From Deltaproteobacteria bacterium (lineage in GTDB: Bacteria; Myxococcota; B64-G9), in the NCBI GenBank assembly GCA_003647095.1, contig QMME01000085.1, positions 1 to 12,648 of the forward strand: a stretch of 12,648 nt of DNA, in the 5' to 3' direction. Both the position numbers and the translations under genes were made by a program. This document shows positions 7,760-12,648 of this stretch, piece by piece (position 1 is the first letter of the stretch; each line of letters opens with the position of its first letter). A model generated the notes under the pieces. That model saw only the letters and a list, made by a program, of their open reading frames with translations, had not been told where the DNA came from and did not search any database.

Positions 7760-8932
7760 TTGAGAAGCCTGGCAATGATATCGTTGCTGGCATTGCTGGC
7801 GGCGTGTGCCAGTTCGGGTACGGCGAGCGATGATGGCGGTCTGCCCGGGGATGGTTCCAGCGGGGGAGACGGCGCAGACGACAACGCTGCCACCTTCACC
7901 ATGGAGCAGGTCGCCAGCAGCGGAAAGTTCCCGTCCCTGGCCGTCGCTGCCGATGGACGGGTACATGTCTGTTACCTCGACTACAGCGACAATTACCTGA
8001 AATACGCCCTCCGCCAGGATGACGGCTGGTCGGTTACCCGGCTGGAGTACGTGGCGGACGACAATGGTACAATAGCTGACGGTGGTCTTTGCTCCATTGC
8101 ACTCGACAACTCGGGCGCTCCCCATGTCTGTTACTACGACTACGGCAAGGACCAGTTCAGGTATGCCGTCAAGACGGCAACCTCCTGGGACATCGTCAGC
8201 GTACCCCTGCCCGCCGATCCCAACAGTTCCAGCGGGGGCAACTTCACGCCGTCATTCGGCCGTTGTTCCCTGGCCGTCGGTGGCAGCAGCGGACTTGCCC
8301 ACCTGGCCCTGGGCCTGTGGGGAACGATGGGCCCGGCTCTTGGTTACTGGCGTTCCGACATGACAACCGCAGTGGTGGCCGATGCCGACCCCCAGGGAAA
8401 CACCGGCCGGCACAATTCCCTTGCCCTCGACGACAACGGCCAGCCCGCCATGGCCTACGAAAGCGGCCCGGAGCCAAGTCTCAAGTACGCCGCCTGGAAC
8501 GGGGCGGGCTTCACCGTCGAGGTGGTCGGCCCCATGGACCTCGTCTACTGGGAGCAGAGACTGACCGCCATCTTCTTCGATGAACAGAACCATCCTCACC
8601 TTGGCTACTACCACGGCGCCTTTGCCCACAGTTACCACGACGGCAACAGCTGGGTCACCTCGACCATACCCTACCAGGGAGGCTACCCCTCGCTGGCCCT
8701 GGCAGGCGAAGGGGCCGGGGGAGCCTACCTGTCCTTCGTGGCCACCGATACCGGCAGCCTGACCATGATCGAGCTGGGACACTGGAACGGCCAGGAGTGG
8801 TCCTTCGAGGTGATAGACCAGGACGCCGGAGACGTCGACGCCTGTTCGCTGGCCGTGGACGGTTCCGGGGGAATACACCTGGTCTACAGCCAGGGTAGCG
8901 GCGATACGGTCATCAAGTACGCCTATCGCTGA
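7760..8932 (+). CDS. Lipoprotein with predicted seven-bladed beta-propeller
   Basis: The 390-residue protein starts at TTG. Residues 1-16 (MRSLAMISLLALLAAC) end in a lipobox LAAC, so Cys16 would be lipidated. A Gly/Asp/Ser linker (about 17-43) follows. The rest consists of seven repeats, each opening with a SLAVDxxGxxHVxYYD-like pair of strands and usually continuing with LKYAxxxGxxWxxxxV. They begin near residues 58, 111, 169, 219, 268, 310 and 362. The last repeat stops at IKYAYR (385-390) without its fourth strand, and the segment ATFTMEQV (44-51) just before repeat 1 can supply it, the usual velcro closure of a propeller. Function is unknown; ligand binding at the cell surface is a guess. 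It lies 44 bp after acs on the same strand and may be partly co-transcribed. The open frame extends far upstream inside acs, which is a shadow. Confidence 0.85.
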   Translation: MRSLAMISLLALLAACASSGTASDDGGLPGDGSSGGDGADDNAATFTMEQVASSGKFPSLAVAADGRVHVCYLDYSDNYLKYALRQDDGWSVTRLEYVADDNGTIADGGLCSIALDNSGAPHVCYYDYGKDQFRYAVKTATSWDIVSVPLPADPNSSSGGNFTPSFGRCSLAVGGSSGLAHLALGLWGTMGPALGYWRSDMTTAVVADADPQGNTGRHNSLALDDNGQPAMAYESGPEPSLKYAAWNGAGFTVEVVGPMDLVYWEQRLTAIFFDEQNHPHLGYYHGAFAHSYHDGNSWVTSTIPYQGGYPSLALAGEGAGGAYLSFVATDTGSLTMIELGHWNGQEWSFEVIDQDAGDVDACSLAVDGSGGIHLVYSQGSGDTVIKYAYR

Positions 8933-8937
8933 GGCGG

Positions 8938-8961
8938 GGCAGCCACTGCGCTTCGGCTGCC
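8938..8961. terminator. Hairpin between convergent genes, possible terminator
   Basis: GGCAGCC (8938-8944) pairs with GGCTGCC (8955-8961) around a 10-nt loop, beginning 5 bp after the propeller lipoprotein stop. A second, overlapping dyad pairs CCGGC (8960-8964) with GCCGG (8976-8980). There is no T-run on either strand, so factor-assisted or weak termination is the most that can be claimed. Confidence 0.4.
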
Positions 8962-8989
8962 GGCAACAGGCAAGCGCCGGGTAGCGGGG

Positions 8990-9226
8990 TCAGTAGTCGC
9001 ACAGCGCCAGCAGCTTTTTCTCGAGTTCCCGGCCCAGTTCCTCGTCCACGAACATGGTCACCGAGACGGCGATGTTGCGGAAGCACTTCCTGATCTCGGC
9101 ATCTTCGGGCGGGCAGCTCTCCAGTCGCTTCTGCAGCCGCTCCAGCAGCAGGGCGCTGGCCTTGCCACGTAGATTCTCCAGGAGAATCCGCCTGGCCGCT
9201 GCACGCATTTTTGTGCAATCGATCAT
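8990..9226 (-). CDS. Small helical cytoplasmic protein of unknown function
   Basis: The 78-residue product starts at the ATG at 9226, whose A is also the last base of the upstream gene's TGA stop (TGATG). This indicates translational coupling with the membrane-protein gene at 9226-9543. An alternative TTG one codon earlier (9229) adds one residue. The protein is charged and predicted mostly alpha-helical (AAARRILLENLRGKAS, ALLLERLQKRLES, EELGRELEKKLLAL). It has four cysteines (in DCT, SCPP, KCF and LCDY) and no signal peptide or membrane segment. I do not recognise a family. The overlap suggests it acts with the membrane protein, perhaps as a cytoplasmic partner. It converges with the propeller lipoprotein across 57 bp. 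Confidence 0.7.
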   Translation of the reverse strand: MIDCTKMRAAARRILLENLRGKASALLLERLQKRLESCPPEDAEIRKCFRNIAVSVTMFVDEELGRELEKKLLALCDY

Positions 9227-9543
9227 CAATCCTGGTCGATCTGTAGTTGTTCGAAGGCCCGGCGGATGGTCCTGCCGATGACGGTCAGGACGATGACCAC
9301 GAACAGCGCCCCGAACAGGAACACGGCGGCGGTCAGCATCAGGAAATATTCCACCGGCAACTGCGGCGCAAAAAACGCCGCCAGGTAGCCTACCGCGAAG
9401 AAGTAGATCAGCCCGGCCATGATCCTGACCGCGCGGCCGATGGTTCCTCCATGGGTGAGTCGGTACAGTCGGCTCACACTCACTATTGCCACCAGCATGG
9501 TCAGCAAGGCCAGCGACAGCACCAAGTAGTAGATATATAGCAT
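9226..9543 (-). CDS. Small three-helix membrane protein of unknown function
   Basis: The 105-residue product begins with ATG at 9543, set by GGAGG at 9555-9551, 7 nt upstream. A longer reading from TTG at 9603 is rejected because that TTG is the first part of the -35 element TTGACT. Three hydrophobic segments lie at about residues 2-23, 40-59 and 65-90, with basic residues after the first (SRLYRLTHGG) and third (GRTIRRAFEQLQIDQD), typical of a small inner-membrane protein with a short charged cytoplasmic tail. I recognise no family. It is the first gene of a two-gene unit with the overlapping small helical protein and is divergent from the YbjN-domain gene. Confidence 0.75.
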   Translation of the reverse strand: MLYIYYLVLSLALLTMLVAIVSVSRLYRLTHGGTIGRAVRIMAGLIYFFAVGYLAAFFAPQLPVEYFLMLTAAVFLFGALFVVIVLTVIGRTIRRAFEQLQIDQD

Positions 9544-9550
9544 TTTCTGC

Positions 9551-9555
9551 CCTCC
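9551..9555 (-). promoter_or_regulatory. Ribosome binding site of the small membrane protein gene
   Basis: On the minus strand GGAGG (9555-9551) stands 7 nt before ATG at 9543. This decides the start against the longer frame beginning at 9603, which would be wholly inside the promoter. Confidence 0.75.
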
Positions 9556-9574
9556 CCTCGGCCAGCGACGCCCT

Positions 9575-9603
9575 TCCCTAGCATCGCCCTCCCCGGCAGT
9601 CAA
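9575..9603 (-). promoter_or_regulatory. Promoter of the small membrane protein unit
   Basis: On the minus strand TTGACT (9603-9598) is followed after 17 bp by TAGGGA (9580-9575), preceded by TGC (9583-9581), an extended -10. The transcript would start near 9568, about 25 nt before the ATG. The -35 lies only 12 bp from the tandem 11-bp repeat. Confidence 0.55.
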
Positions 9604-9615
9604 GACGGCTACCAG

Positions 9616-9637
9616 CGCGAAATTCCCGCGAAATTCC
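9616..9637. repeat. Perfect tandem 11-bp repeat, operator-like
   Basis: CGCGAAATTCC occurs twice back to back (9616-9626 and 9627-9637) with no mismatch. The period is about one helical turn, so a protein could bind both copies on one face. It lies between the two divergent -35 elements: 12 bp from the minus-strand one and 1 bp from the plus-strand one (9639). This is a natural place for a shared regulator. Confidence 0.6.
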
Positions 9638-9638
9638 C

Positions 9639-9667
9639 TTGGCCCGAACTCGTAAATATGCTAGCCT
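9639..9667 (+). promoter_or_regulatory. Promoter of the YbjN-domain gene
   Basis: TTGGCC (9639-9644) is separated by 17 bp from TAGCCT (9662-9667), with TGC immediately before the -10, mirroring the extended -10 of the divergent promoter. The -35 abuts the tandem 11-bp repeat. Transcription would begin near 9674, inside the hairpin sequence that follows. Confidence 0.5.
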
Positions 9668-9686
9668 GCGGCAACGGAGTCCGCAG
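9666..9686 (+). repeat. Hairpin at the predicted transcript start
   Basis: CTGCGG (9666-9671) pairs perfectly with CCGCAG (9681-9686) around a 9-nt loop. It overlaps the presumed transcription start, so it may act as a DNA operator rather than an RNA structure. If the start is slightly earlier, it would cap the 5' end of the mRNA. Confidence 0.4.
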
Positions 9687-9712
9687 ACTCTCAACCACTC
9701 CGGAGGTTCGCC

Positions 9713-10300
9713 ATGTCCAAGTCCCTTCCCCCGTTCCTGGCCTGCCTGCTGGCCGCTTTTGTCCTGTCCGCCGGACATGCCCCCGCCCAGGCCCAGGACA
9801 AGGACAGCGCCACCCAGCCACCCGCGGTCACGAAACAGCCCACTCGGCAGAATCTCTTCCAGACGGTACTGGCCTTCATGGAAAAGGATGACTGGAAGCC
9901 GGCCCAGATCCCCGGCAAGACGGTATTGCGGGCCTACTTCAAGGGCAGCAACGAGTTCTGGATGGTGATCGTCAACGTTCGCGAGCCGGCCCGCCAGGTG
10001 GCCGTCTACTCCATTCCCCAGGACAAGGTCCCCCCCGCCCTGCGTACCGCAGCGGCCGAGTACATCACCCGGGCCAACTACGGCCTGAACATAGGCAACT
10101 TCGAGATGGACTTCGAAGACGGCGAGATCCGCTTCAAGACCAGCATCGACCTGGAGGGCGGAGTCTTGACCGACAAGATGATCGCCAACCTGCTGGGCGC
10201 CAACTGCCTCATCTTCGACAAGTACCTGCCCGGTCTGCGCCAGGTGCTGGCGGGCAAGCCGCCGCTCGAGGTCATCAAGGCCATCGAGGGCAAGAAGTAA
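9713..10300 (+). CDS. Secreted YbjN-domain protein
   Basis: The 195-residue product has a Sec signal peptide (residues 1-27; basic start, hydrophobic core FLACLLAAFVLSAG, likely cut after AQA at 27). A low-complexity stretch to about residue 45 follows, then a YbjN-like domain (about 46-192). Typical features are the FWMVIVNV...RQVAVYS strands (82-100), KVPPALRTAAAEYITRANYGLNIGNFEMDF...GEIRFKTSIDLEGG (105-150) and the YLPGLRQVLAGKPPLEVI end (171-188). The fold resembles type III secretion chaperones. YbjN in E. coli is an uncharacterised regulator of stress and motility phenotypes. Being exported is less usual for this mostly cytoplasmic family. GGAGG lies 6 nt before the ATG. It is followed after 27 bp by a lipoprotein gene, probably the same transcript. 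Confidence 0.85.
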   Translation: MSKSLPPFLACLLAAFVLSAGHAPAQAQDKDSATQPPAVTKQPTRQNLFQTVLAFMEKDDWKPAQIPGKTVLRAYFKGSNEFWMVIVNVREPARQVAVYSIPQDKVPPALRTAAAEYITRANYGLNIGNFEMDFEDGEIRFKTSIDLEGGVLTDKMIANLLGANCLIFDKYLPGLRQVLAGKPPLEVIKAIEGKK

Positions 10301-10313
10301 TCGAGTTTGTTAC

Positions 10314-10319
10314 AGGAGG
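10314..10319 (+). promoter_or_regulatory. Ribosome binding site that fixes the lipoprotein start
   Basis: AGGAGG is 8 nt before ATG at 10328. The frame is open from a TTG at 10307, upstream of this site, which is therefore not the start. Confidence 0.8.
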
Positions 10320-10327
10320 TGACTGCC

Positions 10328-11908
10328 ATGAGTACTGTCGGGACAGCCGGTTTCCGCTGGGCCGCGTTGTTGCTGGCCGGTCTGTTGGCCGCCGCTTGCA
10401 GCAGTTCCTCCGGCGGCAACGATGCCGGCCCGGAAGACGCCGCCGACGGCGCGGCCGGGGCAGACGGCGACGCGGAGCAGGCCGACGGTGACGCGGGCCA
10501 GGCCGACGGCAACGATGACCAGGCCGGGGACGCGAGCGGCGATCCCGGGCAGCAACACCGGCCCTACCTGGGCATCCTGCAGTTCGACGTGCGCCACAAC
10601 CTGCAGGACGACTCCTGCCTGGCCCGCGACGACTGCCACCTGTCGCTCGAGAACGAGGACGACATCGCCGGTTGGCTGGGGCAGATTGCCGCCGCAACCG
10701 ACCTGGCGGTATTGCACTGGGATCGCTCGGTACCCTGGCTGGTGTTCGCCGCCGAGGTGCCGGCCGGCGGCGATCGCGTCGCCTTCTACGACTCCCGCCT
10801 CGATGACGGCCTGCGGGCCTGGATCGACGCCTTCGCCGCCCACTTCGCCGCCCTGCCCCATCGCTACCTGGCCCTGACCCCGCTGAACGGGGTGCGTGAT
10901 TCCATCAGTCCCGCCCGCATCGACGGCAGCGACGACATCGCGGTGGCGGCAAGCTGCCCGGTACTGGCACCGGGCACCCAGGTGCAGTTCAGCTACGACA
11001 CCGGCAACGGCCAGCAGCAGGCCTCGTTCGACCTGCAGCGGGCCTTCACCAACTTCACTCTCTACCTCCATGACAAGCTGCACCCCGAGTACCTGGCCCT
11101 GCTCATCGAGGCCAACATCTTCAAGAACAACTGCCCGGAGCAATGGACCGACCTGGTGGAACTGTACCGGGCGGTGCACGATGCCGTCCGCGCCGAGGTG
11201 GGAGCCGGGGTGAAACTGTTCGCCACCCTCACCTTCAAAGACCTGCTGGCCTACGAGGTGGACCGCTGCGTGCCGCTGCAGTTCGAAGACTGCACCGGTT
11301 CTCCCTCCCCTCCCAACTATCCCCAGCCCGATCCCCTGGCCTGCTTCCCGCTGGATCTGTCGGCCCTCGCCGATCTCGACCAGGGAGATCGCCTGGACCT
11401 GCTGGCACTGTCCTTCTATCCCGATGCCCTGGTCATGGCCGTGGGCGAGGAGAACCTCCTCCGCGTCTACGCCGAGGACTGGGACGGCAGCTCACCCTGC
11501 CTGATGCGAGCCCCCTACATTCCCTTCAGCGATCCCTTCGCGGCCCTGGAGCGCTTCGGCTGGCACAAGCCGGTGGCCATGGCCGAGATAGGGGCGCGCT
11601 CCTGCCCCACCCTGGCCTACCTGCAAGAGGGCAACAACACCATGATCCTGCAGCCCGGCGCCGATCTCAGCTCGCAGGCATTCTGGCTGGAGCACGGCCT
11701 GAGCACCGCCGAGCAGCGCCACTTCGAGTTCTACGTGCAGTCGTTCCTGCGCGACTACCGGCCCATCGGGTTGTGGACGGTGCGCCAGGGCCTCCTGGAT
11801 CCCTTCATCTTCTCGGTGTTCAACACCTTTTCCTGCATGGGTCTGTACGACGACCAGGGGCAGCCCAAGTCCTCGGTGACCGACACCTGGGAAGCACATC
11901 GCCATTGA
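10328..11908 (+). CDS. Lipoprotein with TIM-barrel-like (glycoside hydrolase-like) features
   Basis: The 526-residue protein begins with a lipoprotein signal whose Cys24 follows AAA, then an Asp/Gly/Ala/Gln linker (about 27-75). The globular part (about 78-526) has alternating strands and helices: GILQFDV (82-88), DLAVLHWD (125-132), YLALTPLNG (180-188), EYLALLIEANIF (254-265), VKLFATLTF (295-303), DLLALSFYP (357-365), PVAMAEIGA (415-423) and IGLWTVRQ (480-487). Glu261 at the end of one strand and Glu420 at the end of a later one are placed like the acid/base and nucleophile of clan GH-A enzymes. Asn follows Glu261 by two (EAN) instead of the canonical NE, so enzyme activity is an inference. 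Several Cys residues (97, 103, 210, 269, 314, 322, 339, 391, 426, 503) suggest disulfides. It lies 27 bp after the YbjN-domain gene, likely in one transcript. Confidence 0.8.
   Translation: MSTVGTAGFRWAALLLAGLLAAACSSSSGGNDAGPEDAADGAAGADGDAEQADGDAGQADGNDDQAGDASGDPGQQHRPYLGILQFDVRHNLQDDSCLARDDCHLSLENEDDIAGWLGQIAAATDLAVLHWDRSVPWLVFAAEVPAGGDRVAFYDSRLDDGLRAWIDAFAAHFAALPHRYLALTPLNGVRDSISPARIDGSDDIAVAASCPVLAPGTQVQFSYDTGNGQQQASFDLQRAFTNFTLYLHDKLHPEYLALLIEANIFKNNCPEQWTDLVELYRAVHDAVRAEVGAGVKLFATLTFKDLLAYEVDRCVPLQFEDCTGSPSPPNYPQPDPLACFPLDLSALADLDQGDRLDLLALSFYPDALVMAVGEENLLRVYAEDWDGSSPCLMRAPYIPFSDPFAALERFGWHKPVAMAEIGARSCPTLAYLQEGNNTMILQPGADLSSQAFWLEHGLSTAEQRHFEFYVQSFLRDYRPIGLWTVRQGLLDPFIFSVFNTFSCMGLYDDQGQPKSSVTDTWEAHRH
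10460..10543 (+). repeat. Four imperfect heptad repeats in the lipoprotein linker
   Basis: Residues 45-72 read as four 7-residue units: ADGDAEQ, ADGDAGQ, ADGNDDQ and AGDASGD. At DNA level the period is 21 bp with high similarity. The acidic linker would hold the globular domain away from the membrane. Confidence 0.7.
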
Positions 11909-11990
11909 CCCCTCTGGGGATCGCCGGGATCGCCGAGACCGTGGGACCGGCACCGCCGCCGGCAAGGTGGAGATGGCGGGCGAGGAAGCG
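11909..11990. other. Convergent spacer with a small hairpin and a tandem 9-bp repeat
   Basis: This 82-bp spacer separates the TIM-barrel-like lipoprotein from the convergent aldehyde-dehydrogenase-like gene. It starts with CCCC-TCT-GGGG (11909-11919), directly after the stop, and then GGGATCGCC twice in tandem (11917-11934). There is no T-run and no clear intrinsic terminator. Confidence 0.4.
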
Positions 11991-12648
11991 TCAGGCGTCC
12001 TCGTCCCGGCCCGGCTCCGGCCGGGGCAGGCCCGGGGGCAGGCGGTCCGAGCGGTAGGGACCGGTGGCCTGCAGGGTGGCCACCGGCTCGCAGAAGTTGC
12101 GCTGGGAAAACACCCCCCCGGGACGATGGTTGCCGCATTGCCCGGCGGCGTTCAGCGGCAGGCGCAGGCTGAGATCGGTGGTGGCCAGGTTGTGGTTGCA
12201 CAGGCCGTAGGGGATCTCCGTCGCCCAGCGGCGAAAACGTTCCTCGTCGCCGGTGAACACCGCCGCCGCCAGCGGCCGGCTGTTCAAGCGCGCCAGTTCC
12301 AGGCCTTCCTTGTCGGAACCGAAGGGCAGCAGCACCACGTCGGGACCGAAGTTGATGCCCTCGGGACGAACCACGTCGGGGCTGGCCGGCTCCTCCAGCA
12401 ACCACACCGCCGGCCCCACGTAGTGACCGGGACGGCCGGTCTTGAGGGCCTCCGCCCGCCGCAGGGCCCGTCCCGACAGTGATGCCAGCCGCTGCTGGGA
12501 ATCCAGGAAACGTTCCTGGGCGGCGGCGCTGAGCAGCGGACCCATGAACACTCCCTTGTCGAAGGCATAGCCGACACGGATGCGCCCGGTCAGCTCGACG
12601 AAGGCCTCGACGAAGCGTTCCAGTACCTTCTTGTGGACGGCGATGATG
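11991..12648 (-). CDS. Aldehyde dehydrogenase-superfamily protein related to AstD (C-terminal part; N-terminus beyond window)
   Basis: The frame is open from the right edge to a TGA at 11993-11991, giving the last 218 codons. The first in-frame GTG or ATG seen (12551) is internal. FMGPLLSAAAQERF (34-47) and GNHRPGG...FCEPVATLQ (172-193) match the corresponding parts of succinylglutamate-semialdehyde dehydrogenase (AstD, arginine succinyltransferase pathway), where GNHRP is characteristic. Other usual landmarks are altered. The E-x-F-G-P cofactor motif reads INFGP (98-102), with Ile in place of the Glu that normally contacts the NAD ribose. The PFGG motif reads PLNAAG (164-169), and the FGLSAG stretch reads PLAAAV. 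A Pro-rich tail (about 197-218) follows. The catalytic Cys lies outside the window. It may be a divergent dehydrogenase or an inactive paralogue; no other ast genes are visible. Confidence 0.75.
   Translation of the reverse strand, partial: IIAVHKKVLERFVEAFVELTGRIRVGYAFDKGVFMGPLLSAAAQERFLDSQQRLASLSGRALRRAEALKTGRPGHYVGPAVWLLEEPASPDVVRPEGINFGPDVVLLPFGSDKEGLELARLNSRPLAAAVFTGDEERFRRWATEIPYGLCNHNLATTDLSLRLPLNAAGQCGNHRPGGVFSQRNFCEPVATLQATGPYRSDRLPPGLPRPEPGRDEDA

Noticed and set aside
9363..9381. GCGGCG/CGCCGC hairpin with an A6/T6 run, resembling a terminator or a slippery site
   Set aside because: The homopolymer is in the loop rather than after the stem, and the sequence is inside the small membrane protein gene (Ala-Phe-Phe-Ala). 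The reading frame continues normally past it.
9544..9603. N-terminal extension of the small membrane protein (start at TTG 9603)
   Set aside because: The TTG is part of the -35 TTGACT, the extra residues are unlike a membrane protein N-terminus, and a proper Shine-Dalgarno precedes the ATG at 9543.

Overview
The window is GC-rich DNA with densely packed genes, several N-terminal lipoprotein signals followed by Asp/Gly/Ala-rich linkers, and a large secreted protein built from CDDGNPCT-type cysteine repeats. This style is typical of Myxococcota and related 'Deltaproteobacteria', with tight Shine-Dalgarno sites (AGGAGG) and promoters of the TTGACN-17-TAnnnT type. The lineage is an inference from gene style; no rRNA or other phylogenetic marker is present. 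I see no mobile element, CRISPR array, tRNA or rRNA. The longest gene-free stretch is 256 bases (4712-4967).

Layout. 1-2512 (minus, cut by the left edge) is a giant Cys-rich surface lipoprotein. It diverges from a two-hotdog acyl-ACP thioesterase (2599-3360, plus), which converges with a poly(A) polymerase-type nucleotidyltransferase, pcnB (3368-4711, minus). The stop codons of these two genes lie in the two arms of one 13-bp palindrome. A 256-bp spacer rich in inverted repeats separates pcnB from the divergent radC-family gene (4968-5648, plus). Next come acetyl-CoA synthetase acs (5745-7715, plus) behind its own promoter, and 44 bp later a TTG-started lipoprotein that looks like a seven-bladed beta-propeller (7760-8932, plus).

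8990-9543 (minus) is a two-gene unit of unknown function: a three-helix membrane protein whose stop codon overlaps the start of a small helical protein (TGATG). It diverges from a YbjN-domain secreted protein (9713-10300, plus) followed 27 bp later by a lipoprotein with TIM-barrel-like features (10328-11908, plus). The divergent intergenic region carries a face-to-face promoter pair and a perfect tandem 11-bp repeat that looks like an operator. The right edge (11991-12648, minus) holds the C-terminal 218 codons of an AstD-like aldehyde dehydrogenase relative that lacks several usual family motifs.

How the genes fit together. The housekeeping genes (thioesterase, pcnB, radC, acs) appear to be independently transcribed neighbours rather than a pathway. 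The accessory genes (four exported proteins and the small membrane pair) are the less charted part. I did not find a convincing new defence or mobile system. The best leads are the divergent 9226-11908 locus with its 11-bp operator-like repeats, the motif-depleted AstD-like protein, and the ordered super-repeat architecture of the Cys-rich lipoprotein.
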